From Methylophilus sp. (GTDB lineage: Bacteria; Pseudomonadota; Gammaproteobacteria; Burkholderiales; Methylophilaceae), in assembly GCA_030696695.1 (NCBI GenBank), contig JAUYRP010000015.1, positions 1 through 38,907 of the forward strand: a stretch of 38,907 bases of DNA, in the 5' to 3' direction. The notes beneath the pieces were generated by a model. The model did not search any database and was not told where the DNA came from. It worked only from the letters and a program-made list of their open reading frames with translations. Shown here one piece after another: positions 26,622 through 35,331 of the stretch. The position numbers and the translations under genes were made by a program. Within the stretch, counting starts at the first letter, position 1. Every line of letters begins with the position of its first letter.

Positions 26622-27165
26622 TTCCAGCCTCAATGTTCTGACATCAAGTTGCAGGGCTTGCACGAAGAAGCTTTGTACATGACACTCAATTGTTGCCATG
26701 ATCTGGCGGCATAATCAATCGACGTGGCGTTTGCCGTGAGCTGTTGGCCTACATCCGCGATGCCGCTGGCCTTGATGCCTCGACTTGGCAATCACCAGCA
26801 TACAAAACCGTATGCCGACCAAATGGATAGAGGCGATATAGGCGGCAGAGTGATTGCTTTGCTCCTTGAGAAAGCCCAGATATTGTTTGGCTTCCTTGAA
26901 GTACACTTCAATCGCCCAGCGCATCGCATATAGTTCCAGTATGCGATACGGCTCAAGGTTGGTGTCCGTAGTCAAGAATACCGCCCAGGCATGTTTTCCA
27001 AGCTGCGCTTTTTCTTGCGTGGGAATGCCGCGAACGAATAGCAGGCGCACCTTGTTCCATTGTTCCGCCTCGTCTGGCGAGCTACTCAAATTTAACTCAA
27101 CATACAGTGCCTTCCCTTGATACGGCTGCACAGGTATTTTCTGCCACTGGCAGCGAATGCAGGAC
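26622..27165 (-). pseudogene. IS4-family transposase remnant
   Basis: The 3' part of an IS4-type transposase. WQKIPVQPYQGKALYVELN leads into LELYAMRWAIEVYFKEAKQY, the conserved region around the last catalytic Glu (Y-x2-R...E-x6-K style), and SIHLVGIRFCMLVIAKSRH. After KSRHQGQR the frame is broken, and the expected end (VQALQLDVRTLRLEAK) appears in another frame down to about 26622. The 5' two-thirds of the gene are missing and no terminal inverted repeat is seen, so the copy cannot move. Confidence 0.8.
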
Positions 27166-27214
27166 TGTTAGAGGGTATTCACATCCCTATCCCGGTGTCG
27201 TTGGTTTAATTTAA

Positions 27215-27799
27215 CTAAATGTGGCAACTCTCGTATTTACGAGGCCTTCCAAGAGGGTTCCCAGTTTTACTTGTGGTTCTTTTTGGAGTTTCACCTCTTC
27301 CTATCATTCGTGATCCTCTAATTCTTAAATATTGATCTGGTTTTGTCAGATACTCAATCACTGTCATCAGATTTTTACGCTTAATTTCATCTGTATGCTC
27401 AATCATGCCGATACAAAAATTTTTGTATTTCATAGGGTGGCGATTACAGTTAAAGTAAATTCCACGACCCTTTGTAACAGTTTCTACCCAGTATTTCCCG
27501 AATTCTTCCGCCAGGAAACTATCTTTAAGAGAAAGTGAGCCGTCAAGAAAGAATATGAAATGATAGTGAAGTCCCCGTTCCTCGCCATCCTCAAGTTTCC
27601 AAATGTAACCAACTACAGTTTTAAAAAGTTCATTATTCCTCATGTTATTGAGATAGCGATCTCGATCCATTTTAGCTTGCTTAATCGTTACACTTTTGGC
27701 AATCTCCTTATCGTATTCAAAATCGATTCGTAGAAGTAGCGCTTTCGATTTGGTCTTAAAAATGTCGCCAATGTAACACTGAGGTTCCCTCTGTTTTTC
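27215..27799 (-). pseudogene. Inovirus Gp2-like replication initiator, 5' truncated by an IS
   Basis: The body has LLLRIDFEYDK, then GLHYHFIFFLDG with an HxH motif, SFLAEEFGKYWVETVTKG, and IEYLTKPDQYLRI with tyrosines. This matches the Gp2/YagK-YfjJ replication-protein family of filamentous-phage-like elements (HUH-type nicking). The C-terminus GNPLGRPRKYESCH is also typical. The frame has no start of its own: upstream codons run into the end of the IS3-family element at 27800, whose terminal bases would supply a TTG. No 5' part is visible on the far side of the IS, so the insertion was accompanied by loss of the N-terminal half. It is the third initiator family in the window. Confidence 0.72.
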
Positions 27800-27821
27800 G
27801 TCTTCCAATGGGTGAACAGTT

Positions 27822-28709
27822 TTATGCTATCAGCTTTTTCTTCTGCTGAGTGATTAGCCAATCATTTAGAAACCGCATTGGCGATTTATAGCCTAACGTT
27901 GAGTGCTGCCGTTTCCGGTTGTAGAGTACCTCGATGTACTCGAAGCTCATGGCAGCCATCTCTGCGCGTGTTTCATAACGCAGTCCATGCACTCGCTCGT
28001 TCTTGAAGCTGTTGAACCAACTTTCGGTTGGGGCATTATCCCAGCAATTACCTTTACGGCTCATCGAACAGATCATGCCGTATTTCTTGAGCCTTCTCTG
28101 AAATTCTTTGCTGGCATATTGGCTACCCCGATCTGAGTGGTGCATCAGTCCTGCTGCAGGTTTCTTGCGGAACCATGCCATCGTTAGTGCATCTGTAACA
28201 ATGTCTGCAGTCATGCGCGGTTTCAGCGACCAGCCAACCACCTCACGGTTAAACAGATCAAGCACGATAGCCAGATATAGCCAGCCCTCATCTGTCCATA
28301 GGTAAGTGATATCGGACGTCCAGACCTGATTAGGCGCGGCTGGGCTGAAATTCCGATCCAACAGATTCGGTGCAATCGGCAGATTGTGCTTGGAGTCCGT
28401 CGTTATCTTGTAGCGCCGCTTGTGCCTTGCACGAATGCCGTTCTCTCGCATTAGACGTTCAACCCGCTTCTTGGAAGCTGGAAACCCACGGTCACGCAAT
28501 TCTCTGACCATTCTCGGACTACCGTAGATCCCCTTGAGTTCGGCATGAATAGATTGGATCAGCGTCAGCATTTGAGTGTCCGTGAGGCGTTTGCGATCCG
28601 GTTTGCCACCACGCTTCCACGACCGGTATCCGCTCACGCTGACATCTAATATCGTACACATCTCGGTGAGAGAAAACTCCCGTTGCTTATCAATCCAGGC
28701 GTACTTCAC
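27822..28709 (-). CDS. IS3-family transposase OrfB
   Basis: 295 aa with the HTH_21-type segment (IHAELKGIYGSPRMVRELRD), then the rve integrase core. WTSDITYLWTDEGWLYLAIVLD carries the first catalytic Asp, MHHSDRGSQYAS the second Asp, and CWDNAPTESWFNSFKNE the catalytic Glu of the DDE triad. STLGYKSPMRFLNDW is the usual IS3 end. It starts at a GTG overlapping the orfA stop; in this family OrfAB is normally made by a -1 frameshift on the A-run before it (about 28737-28744). OrfB looks intact. Confidence 0.93.
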   Translation of the reverse strand: MKYAWIDKQREFSLTEMCTILDVSVSGYRSWKRGGKPDRKRLTDTQMLTLIQSIHAELKGIYGSPRMVRELRDRGFPASKKRVERLMRENGIRARHKRRYKITTDSKHNLPIAPNLLDRNFSPAAPNQVWTSDITYLWTDEGWLYLAIVLDLFNREVVGWSLKPRMTADIVTDALTMAWFRKKPAAGLMHHSDRGSQYASKEFQRRLKKYGMICSMSRKGNCWDNAPTESWFNSFKNERVHGLRYETRAEMAAMSFEYIEVLYNRKRQHSTLGYKSPMRFLNDWLITQQKKKLIA

Positions 28710-29001
28710 ACAACATCTCTCGCGAAGTACGCCGTTGTTTTTTTTAGGATTTCACACTCCCGTTTTAGCCTTACATTCTCAGCACGTAACCGGGATAGAT
28801 CCATTTGTTCCGGTGTGATAACCTTGGTACCCTTACCGTTAAGTTTGCCTGCCTCCGCCAACTTTACCCAGTTGCGCAGTGTTTGTTTTCTACCAGTCCC
28901 AATTCCTTCGCCACCAAACCAATCGACTTCACCATCTTCACTTGCTTGACCGCTTTTTCCTTGAGCTCGGTCGTGTATTCCTGCTTCGGTATCTTTTTCA
29001 T
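28706..29001 (-). pseudogene. IS3-family transposase OrfA, frameshifted
   Basis: Begins MKKIPKQEYTTELKEKAVKQ, the HTH domain of IS3 OrfA, and ends in the leucine-zipper-like LSRLRAENVRLKRECEILKK. In between, at LGLVE, two extra A residues (GTAGAAAACAAACACTGCG) move the reading frame so that translation stops soon after at about 28866. The expected protein (LGLVEQTLRNWVKLAEAGKL) is recovered by removing them. The copy is therefore probably unable to make OrfAB and is immobile unless helped in trans. Confidence 0.78.
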
Positions 29002-29049
29002 CGTCTTCCTCACAAATGTAACGTTAATTGAACGTTACCCTTGGAAGAC

Positions 29050-29435
29050 TATTTTTTTGGGGGAAACTCACTTTTAAATTACTATGTTACATTAGGTTAT
29101 TGAAAATGACTTGCAAAATAACACGATTTATTTTTTAATCAATTGATTATATGTTTTTTTGTTATCAAAAATTCATTTGTCATCAGTGAATTGGAAAATT
29201 CAACAGTTAACAGTTACATAGCCTTTTAAATTAATAAAATCTGAACAGAAAAATTGGTTCCAGTTAAGAGGGTATAACTTATTAGCAGACATTATCAGCG
29301 CAGTTAAATTCGTTAACGATATTAAACATACATGGGATCAGAAAGAGAATGCCGCTTGATTCTCTTTACACCAGATTTGATTATAGCTGCGAAGGCTGCC
29401 TTTTTCGTTAAGTAAGTTTTTGCTGGAGTGAATCA
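29050..29435. other. AT-rich intergenic stretch
   Basis: No gene or RNA is recognised in 386 bases between the IS and the DUF3616 gene. The right end contains the upstream DNA and the GGAG ribosome binding site of that gene. Confidence 0.5.
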
Positions 29436-30566
29436 ATGAAAAAAATCAAGCTTGAATTTGAGAAAGAAGGGGAAGGGATATCGAAATCTTTGTCTGCATT
29501 TGTACGTTTAGGGGATTCAATTTTTGCAGCAGGCGACGAAGGGGGCGATCTAGCCAGACTTAAAGAATTTGATGATGGCACTTGCTTTAAGCTCAAAGAA
29601 TTGATCAGTTTGAGTAATTGGTTTGATTTTCCAATCCAGTCACAGAAAGAACAGACAAAACAGGTGATGGAAGTCGATCTTGAAGGGATGGATTTTGACT
29701 ATACGAATCAGCTCTTATGGATGGTTGGATCGCATAGTCTGAAACGCGGTAAGGCAAATGCAATGTTTGATACAAAGAAAAATTTGGAACTACTTGGTAA
29801 AGTGAAACCAGAGGCAAATCGATTCTTTCTAGGTTGCTTGTTCTTGCATAAAAACAAAAACAATCAGTTCCGATTTTCTCCGAGTGCGGACGATAACAAC
29901 ACACGTGCAGCTCAGCTTAGATGTGATGCAACCACAAGCGAACTGCTGGATGAGATTAGACACGACACGCTATTCACTCGTTTTTGCGACAAAAATGGTG
30001 GAATTCCTGGCAAGGACAATGGCATTGATATTGAGGGCTTAGCATGTGCACCTAATGGAAGAGTGCTTGTAGGAATGCGCGGACCAGTGCTACGAGGAAT
30101 CGCAACTGTTCTTGAATTAGCGCCGGAGCGGATTGATTCACCTAATACGAAAGCCGATCAGTTGCAACTGACAAAAATTGGCCCCACTGGGCTTAAATAT
30201 CGTCGCCATTTTTTGGATCTGGCTGGGCATGGGATTCGTGATTTGTGCTGGGATGGTGATGATCTTTTAATTCTTGCCGGCCCAACTACAGGTCTTGACT
30301 CACCCCCATTAATTTTTCGCTGGAAAGCAGCGATCAAGACATTTGGGAAAATGAGTGATGATGAAGAGAAGTTCATCTGGCGTTCAGGAAATGCGCTTGT
30401 GCAACAATCCCTAGGCTCAACCTGGAAGCAGGTTGAGGAAGGCGCTGATCATGCTGAAGCGATTACTTTGTTTGACAAGAAACGCTTGATGATCGGTTAC
30501 GATTCACCCAGTACAAAACGTTTTCACAAACCGGCTTCGGTTATAGTGGATATCGTTGATTTGTAG
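29436..30566 (+). CDS. DUF3616 protein
   Basis: 376 aa, ATG with GGAGTGAATCA directly upstream. A beta-propeller-like sequence with repeated hydrophobic strands: SIFAAGDEGGDL, MDFDYTNQLLWMVGSHSLKR, then NGIDIEGLACAPNGRVLVGM, RGPVLRGIATVLEL and GIRDLCWDGDDLLILAGPT, the hallmark stretch of DUF3616. No signal peptide, so cytoplasmic. Function of the family is not established. It stands alone between an IS and a small hypothetical gene. Confidence 0.85.
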   Translation: MKKIKLEFEKEGEGISKSLSAFVRLGDSIFAAGDEGGDLARLKEFDDGTCFKLKELISLSNWFDFPIQSQKEQTKQVMEVDLEGMDFDYTNQLLWMVGSHSLKRGKANAMFDTKKNLELLGKVKPEANRFFLGCLFLHKNKNNQFRFSPSADDNNTRAAQLRCDATTSELLDEIRHDTLFTRFCDKNGGIPGKDNGIDIEGLACAPNGRVLVGMRGPVLRGIATVLELAPERIDSPNTKADQLQLTKIGPTGLKYRRHFLDLAGHGIRDLCWDGDDLLILAGPTTGLDSPPLIFRWKAAIKTFGKMSDDEEKFIWRSGNALVQQSLGSTWKQVEEGADHAEAITLFDKKRLMIGYDSPSTKRFHKPASVIVDIVDL

Positions 30567-30708
30567 AGCTACAGTAAATTATAGTTTATTTTGATTGCTG
30601 ATTAAAAGTTAGTAAAAGCCAATACTAGTCAATGTGGCGTTTGAGGTGTGCTCTCAATGACGGGTGTGAAGCTTGCTGCAATTATGGGCTGTAAAGCAAA
30701 AATGGAAA

Positions 30709-31038
30709 ATGAATTTAAATCAATACATTGGAGCCATTCATAATTTAATGAAACTATGCAATATACAGCGATCACTAAATATATGTTCGCAACTTCGCTT
30801 GCAATTCCTCTTTATGGCAACAGGTTTAATGTTAGGACTAGCATCGGGTTGGGTTGAGGCCTCACCAGCTGAAATTAAGATCATTACTACGGAGGCATCC
30901 GGAGGATGTCTCTTATCCGAAGTGATCGTCAATAATGTATTGATTGCACATGCCCTTCGTACCCGAGATGGTCTACTTTCAGAAATAGATAACGAAAAAT
31001 TTACTGGGTTTGCGCAGTATTTCCCCCCTAAGGATTGA
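30709..31038 (+). CDS. Small hypothetical protein with a membrane or signal segment
   Basis: About 109 aa from ATG 30709 (ATG 30748 is also possible; neither has a well-placed ribosome binding site). A hydrophobic segment (FLFMATGLMLGLASGWVEA) looks like a signal peptide with cleavage after VEA, and the mature part AEIKIITTEASGGCLLSE is short. The body ends soon after GFAQYFPPKD, so it may be a truncated exported protein. Not recognised. Confidence 0.4.
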   Translation: MNLNQYIGAIHNLMKLCNIQRSLNICSQLRLQFLFMATGLMLGLASGWVEASPAEIKIITTEASGGCLLSEVIVNNVLIAHALRTRDGLLSEIDNEKFTGFAQYFPPKD

Positions 31039-31225
31039 CATAGCTAAAAAGCTGTTGTTGCGAGTGTTCAATTCCGCGCATAATTTATGAGGTGAAGGGG
31101 ACATGAAATTTTATCCGACTCGGTGGGTTTTTCAACGGCCTGTTACCGCTTTACCGCCTTTACCGCCATTCAAAGGCTCGATTAGAAAAACTGTCAATGG
31201 AATAGTTGTCATGAATATGTCCCCC

Positions 31226-31437
31226 TTAAATTTTTTCAATCAGAGCGCGAATATCCTCCATGCGCCAAACCGTTATACGTGAACCGAGCTTTACTTGTTC
31301 AGGATAACGGCCAGACTTATGCCAGCCCACCAGGTCGATTTGCAAACAGCGATAAATGGAAGAATCGGCGGTTCAGCTTTACGATTGCCGATGATTTGGG
31401 GTAGGTGAAGAAAGCCTGTTTCTGGTAGTTGTTTCAT
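31226..31437 (-). pseudogene. AlpA-type phage regulator, frameshifted
   Basis: ATG 31437 opens MKQLPETGFLHLPQIIGN, the start of an AlpA/HTH_17 regulator, running to STWWAGI. One base is then missing from an A-run. In the next frame the rest of the protein follows: KSGRYPEQVKLGSRITVWRM and DIRALIEKI to TAA 31226. AlpA proteins activate excision or early genes of P4-like elements. The single-base deletion should abolish function. It marks an older integrative element left of the present integrase. Confidence 0.82.
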
Positions 31438-32337
31438 TTGATGCCGTCCTTTATTGGATTGGAACAGACAGCATCTTAAAATTATGGATAATGTTAAGTC
31501 ACGGTACGCAAAACAGCCTTTTGCGGGCTTTTTTATGATTATTTTTTTCGTAGCGGTTTTGATGTAACTTGCTTTCTGGGTCGCTTCGAAATGCTGCTCA
31601 TCATTTCCAAAGTCTTACCTGTGTCTTTATGTTTTTTCTTCCACCTTTTTCGTACTAAAGATTCAGTTAACCTTTTTCTTCTGCAACCTTTTCTATGGCT
31701 TCTTCCAAGCTAATTCCTAGGTGAAAACGGTGATATTCTACCGAGAAAGCAGTCCAATATTCCTTAATGCGCTCGGAAGTTTTTCACCAAAATCACTTCT
31801 GACCAAGTGAAATACGATGTTGTTGACAGTTACGGGAAATTGATGGAGTTAGTGAAGTAAGAATTAGCAGAGCGCTGGTCTAGCCTTTGTATCTCGCTGC
31901 GTTACGCGTTACTGCTTCCATCTGCTCCAAGGCGCTCTCTGAAATCAATCAAGGCGAGCCGGCTAAAGTGCGTTCTGGAAGTTCAGCATGACGCCAGACT
32001 ATAATTGCAACAGCGCTGAACTAAAAGCATAATATAAAGTTTATAACTTATAGTTTTGATGGATTCGAATCCGTGTTTTTCTGCAATTATTAATCTCCAA
32101 ACTTTGGAAGTTACACATTGTTGCATCATCCATTTAATTTTAATAAACAATTGGAATTGAAAGGAGTAAATTTCAATGGCTATTTTGAATTTATTTGCTG
32201 TTTGGAAATGAAGCTTCTGAAGGTATCCAATCCCAACCAAACTTCTTACTGGGACTATAACTGGGGCTATATTGAATAAATGCGGTTAAATATGGTAGAA
32301 AACTCCAGATACATAAGCATAAAAATTTGATTATATT
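31438..32337. other. Decayed intergenic region left of the att fragment
   Basis: No intact gene. A minus-strand stretch around 31660-31790 reads protein-like (EYWTAFSVEYHRFHLGI, then SLEEAIEKVAEE) and looks like the tail of a lost gene. The rest is AT-rich. This is probably scar DNA outside the right-hand integrative element. Confidence 0.45.
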
Positions 32338-32388
32338 GGTTCTGTTGCGCAGAATCGAACTGCGGACCTACTGATTACGAATTCTAAA
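32338..32388 (-). other. tRNA-Thr(CGT) 3' half next to the integrase: att site
   Basis: Reading the minus strand: TTCGTAATCAGTAGGTC, then T-arm CGCAG-TTCGATT-CTGCG (perfect 5-bp stem) and CAACAGA-ACCA. This is the anticodon-loop-to-CCA half of a threonine tRNA, lying 160 bp before int. The element would extend to the right of this site. It shares the 17-base TTCGTAATCAGTAGGTC with the fragment at 8106-8151 but differs in the T-arm and acceptor strand. Confidence 0.78.
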
Positions 32389-32501
32389 ATGTACTGTTTT
32401 ACATTGTTTTAATATCTTTGAATAATCTTTAATCTCATTGTTTTGTATTGCTTTTATATAGTATGTTGTTTTAAACTCCTACCCATAGTTTTACGCCTAC
32501 T

Positions 32502-32618
32502 GTCTACATAGTGTCTACATGGCGTCTACATGAAAAGAGATTAAAACGATGACCGCTATTACAATCCAAGCGCTTCCGCACAAAATCACTAAGTCCTATG
32601 TAGACAGATTGTCTACAC
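32502..32618. promoter_or_regulatory. Phased GTCTACAT repeats at the int start
   Basis: GTCTACAT occurs at 32502, 32513 and 32524: three direct copies at an exact 11-bp period, just upstream of int ATG 32549. An inverted copy ATGTAGAC (32598-32605) and a near copy GTCTACAC (32611-32618) lie inside the first codons. One site per helical turn fits arm-type integrase sites or an autorepression operator. Confidence 0.65.
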
Positions 32619-33817
32619 CAGAGTCTGGTCAAGCTTTTGTGCGTGATTCTGAACTAAAAGGCTTCGCCGTCCGTGTCACTTCAACCGGCACCAAATCATT
32701 TATCCTCGAAAAGAGGATTGATGGCAAAGTTAAACGATTAACCCTTGGCCGTTATCCTGAGTTAACAGTCGAGCAAGCCAGAAAAGAAGCGCATAAATTG
32801 CTGGGGCATATTGCTGTAGGGCGTAACCCACCTGCTGAGAAAAAACAAGAAGCTCTGAAAGGCACGACACTACAAGAAGCCTTTGAGGATTTCATCAAGG
32901 TCAGAAAGAATCTTAAACCTCGAACCCTTTATGATTATCAGCGTGTAATGCAAGTTGTGTTTGCTGATTGGCAAAACAAAGCAATGCTGGAAATTGGTAA
33001 AGACATGATCGCCAAACGCCATAGTAAGACCGGTGCTGAACGTGGCGAAGCCTATGCCAATCTATCCATGCGTTTCTTACGTGCTTTATTCAATTTCGCC
33101 ATTGCACAATATGAAGATGGCAGCGGTCATGCCATCTTACGAGAAAATCCCGTGATGCGTCTCACCCAAACTCGCGCATGGTATCGGGTAGATCGTCGTC
33201 AAACGGTTATCAAACCTCACCAGCTTGCCCCTTGGTATCAAGCCATTCTATCTCTAAAGCAAGACCAGCTTTCTAAGCAATCTGCCTTAGTGGCTGATTA
33301 TCTTTTATTTCTGCTGTTCACTGGATTACGACGTCAGGAAGCGGCAACCCTGAAATGGTCAGACATTGATTTGAATGATCGGTCTTTCACATTGACTGAT
33401 ACCAAGAATCGAGAACCGTTGACACTACCGTTAACTCATTTTATTTCCGATCTGCTGAGAAGTAGAGAGGCCGCAACAGATTCTGAATATGTTTTTGCTG
33501 GGGATGGTAAGGCAGGATATCTAATTGAACCCCGTCGGCAGGTGCAGAAAGTCACCGAATTATCCGGTGTATCGTTCACGCTTCATGATCTGCGCCGGAC
33601 TTTTATCACGGTGGCCGAGAGTATCGATATATCCGCTTATGCACTCAAGCGACTGGTGAACCATAAAATGACCAATGATGTGACGGCGGGTTATATTGTT
33701 AATGATGTGGAGCGCTTGAGAAAACCGATGGAACAAATATCAGCGCAATTATTGCGACACTTTGAAATCAATGAAAAAAAGAAAGTACTGAAATTTCCTG
33801 TTCATCAGAACTCTTGA
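32549..33817 (+). CDS. int: P4-type tyrosine integrase
   Basis: 422 aa. Catalyses site-specific integration and excision at the tRNA. The N-terminal DUF4102 arm-binding domain (KGFAVRVTSTGTKSFILEKR, TLGRYPELTVEQARKEA) is followed by a core-binding domain and the catalytic domain: R261 in TGLRRQEA, H346-x-x-R349 in HDLRR, H372 in LVNHK and nucleophile Y382 in GYIV. Full length and intact. It faces away from the neighbouring tRNA fragment, with phased repeats at its start that may serve as arm sites and regulate it. The toxin gene begins only 24 bp after its stop. Confidence 0.93.
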   Translation: MTAITIQALPHKITKSYVDRLSTPESGQAFVRDSELKGFAVRVTSTGTKSFILEKRIDGKVKRLTLGRYPELTVEQARKEAHKLLGHIAVGRNPPAEKKQEALKGTTLQEAFEDFIKVRKNLKPRTLYDYQRVMQVVFADWQNKAMLEIGKDMIAKRHSKTGAERGEAYANLSMRFLRALFNFAIAQYEDGSGHAILRENPVMRLTQTRAWYRVDRRQTVIKPHQLAPWYQAILSLKQDQLSKQSALVADYLLFLLFTGLRRQEAATLKWSDIDLNDRSFTLTDTKNREPLTLPLTHFISDLLRSREAATDSEYVFAGDGKAGYLIEPRRQVQKVTELSGVSFTLHDLRRTFITVAESIDISAYALKRLVNHKMTNDVTAGYIVNDVERLRKPMEQISAQLLRHFEINEKKKVLKFPVHQNS

Positions 33818-33841
33818 ATATAATATTTTATAACTTATAAT

Positions 33842-34108
33842 ATGCGCGAACCATACAGCTTATTGATACGGTCTCAAGCCAAGAAAAAACTACAAGGTTT
33901 GCCCAGATCAGAGCGATTCAGGATTGCCGAGAAACTGGAACAACTTGGTCGCAACCCTGATGACAGTTCGTTGGACATCAAGAAACTGGAAGGTGAACCG
34001 TACTTTCGATTAAGAGTTGGTAACTGGCGTATTATTTTTGAGCGGCATGATGTCGTTAAGATTATTGCTGTTGAAAAAATCAAACCGCGTGGAGATGCTT
34101 ACAAATGA
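33842..34108 (+). CDS. RelE/ParE-family toxin
   Basis: 88 aa. LIRSQAKKKLQGLPRSERFRI, LEGEPYFRLRVGNWRIIFE and VKIIAVEKIKPRGDAY are the usual RelE/ParE order; the C-terminal basic residues include the likely mRNA-cleaving or gyrase-directed site. Toxin-first order with an XRE antitoxin resembles higBA. There is no visible Shine-Dalgarno; the 24 bp from the int stop are pure AT-rich dyad (TTATAA repeated), a plausible operator and promoter. The stop overlaps the antitoxin start by 4 bp (ATGA). It should stabilise the integrated element. Confidence 0.88.
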   Translation: MREPYSLLIRSQAKKKLQGLPRSERFRIAEKLEQLGRNPDDSSLDIKKLEGEPYFRLRVGNWRIIFERHDVVKIIAVEKIKPRGDAYK

Positions 34109-34437
34109 CATTACAAAAAATAAAATCCATTCATGGAAAAGATGAATATGTCTTGTTGCCTGTGGCGATTTATCGTGCCCTGAAAGATCAAATCGAAAAA
34201 GAATTGGCTGCTTGTGAGACGAGCCAAAGTGCTGAGCAAGCTTATGAGCCGTTTATTCTTGAAGATTATGTCGATAATCCTGTGGCCTTGGCACGCATCA
34301 AAGCAGGTATTACCCAAGAACAGCTTGCACAGCGGCTTGGTGTCAGTCAAGCCTATGTTAGCCAGATCGAACGCCATACCCATGTGACCAACAAAATGCT
34401 TAAACGAGTACACAATGCTATCTGCAGAGAAGGATAA
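34105..34437 (+). CDS. XRE-family antitoxin
   Basis: 110 aa, translationally coupled to the toxin by ATGA. The N-terminal ~65 residues likely wrap the toxin. The C-terminal helix-turn-helix ([20 protein letters not shown], then YVSQIE) binds the operator and represses the pair. The order is unusual only in that the HTH is C-terminal, which is common for HigA-like partners of RelE toxins. The YecA gene begins one base after its stop, making a three-gene transcript. Confidence 0.88.
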   Translation: MTLQKIKSIHGKDEYVLLPVAIYRALKDQIEKELAACETSQSAEQAYEPFILEDYVDNPVALARIKAGITQEQLAQRLGVSQAYVSQIERHTHVTNKMLKRVHNAICREG

Positions 34438-34438
34438 C

Positions 34439-35161
34439 GTGAAAAAAAACCACCCGGATACAATGTCTGAAGCTGACTATGATCAGCTTAATTTATTCTT
34501 GGATCGCTTTAATCATGAACTGGCAATGAATCTGGAAATGTTGGATGGTTTCTTTACAGCCTTGCACTGTTCCCCAGAAATAATGCCGCCAAGTACCTAT
34601 TTACCAGAAATCTGGGGCGGCGGAGAAATGCCTGATCATGAAGCCTTTGAAGGTGACCAACAAACCGAAATATTCGTGAAACTGTTATTGCGCCATTGGA
34701 ATGATGTTCTGCACAGATTAAAAAACGAGAAAGTTTTTTTGCCTATCATTTTCAGTGATGAGTCGGGTGAGTCTTTTTCCGGCAATGATTGGGCTAAAGG
34801 ATTTATGCGCGGCACAGAATTTCATCGCGCTGACTGGTTGGATTTGATGGATAACGAAGAAGAAGGCGGTTCATTGGTAGCTATCTTTGCGCTTTTTTAC
34901 GAACATGACCCTGATCCAAGCATGCGGCCATACAAAGAACCAGTTAGTGAAGAATTGCGTGAGAAATTATTGATAAATCTATCAGCTGGTGTGATGCACA
35001 TTTATCGTTATTTTGAGCCTCAGCGAAAAATGGCATCACAATTAGCAAAACAAACAGGCACACTGCGTCGCGAACAAGCAAAAACAGGACGTAACGCCCC
35101 CTGCCCTTGTGGTTCCGGAAAAAAATACAAAAAGTGTTGTGGGGAAGTAACGCTGCATTAG
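34439..35161 (+). CDS. YecA/UPF0149 family protein with SEC-C zinc motif
   Basis: 240 aa from GTG 34439, chosen because GAAGGA lies 7 bases before it; an in-frame ATG at 34415 would overlap the antitoxin. The body ([32 protein letters not shown]) is the UPF0149/YecA helical fold. The C-terminus [19 protein letters not shown] is a SEC-C motif (CxC-x8-CC) that binds zinc, as in SecA. Some YecA proteins associate with SecA or ribosomes. Role on the element is unknown. Confidence 0.88.
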   Translation: MKKNHPDTMSEADYDQLNLFLDRFNHELAMNLEMLDGFFTALHCSPEIMPPSTYLPEIWGGGEMPDHEAFEGDQQTEIFVKLLLRHWNDVLHRLKNEKVFLPIIFSDESGESFSGNDWAKGFMRGTEFHRADWLDLMDNEEEGGSLVAIFALFYEHDPDPSMRPYKEPVSEELREKLLINLSAGVMHIYRYFEPQRKMASQLAKQTGTLRREQAKTGRNAPCPCGSGKKYKKCCGEVTLH

Positions 35162-35240
35162 ATGAATCAAATGCATGGTGCACCAAAAACAAACTACTTG
35201 AGAAGCTACGTGCTGCTATTGACTAGCAGAATTCTGAATA

Positions 35241-35272
35241 GAAAAAGCCCAATGTATAACGACAATGGGCTT
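35241..35272 (-). terminator. Terminator for the small membrane-protein gene
   Basis: GCCCAATG (35247-35254) pairs with CAATGGGC (35263-35270) with one mismatch; on the minus strand a run of T follows. It lies 60 bp beyond the stop of the minus-strand gene at 35332 and may also stop read-through from the YecA operon. Confidence 0.75.
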
Positions 35273-35331
35273 CCTTTGAACCTAAGCAAATTTAGGCATA
35301 AATTTTCTGCATGGGTAAGCGTGTTTTATTT

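Larger units (their letters stand above)
27800..29049 (-). mobile_element. IS3-family insertion sequence, 1250 bp
   Basis: The ends GTCTTCCAATGGGTGAAC (27800-27817) and, at the other side, the complement of GTTACCCTTGGAAGAC (29034-29049) are imperfect inverted repeats. Between them lie orfA and orfB on the minus strand. I see no target duplication next to the ends, consistent with deletion or rearrangement after insertion. The left end cuts the Gp2-like gene. Confidence 0.85.

Noticed and set aside
26497-26682. 61-codon plus-strand ORF between lipase and IS4 remnant
   Set aside because: It overlaps the upstream region of the lipase gene and the broken end of the IS4 transposase read in reverse; no independent support.
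31983-32240. 85-codon minus-strand ORF left of the att fragment
   Set aside because: Composition and lack of start signals suggest chance; it lies in decayed DNA.
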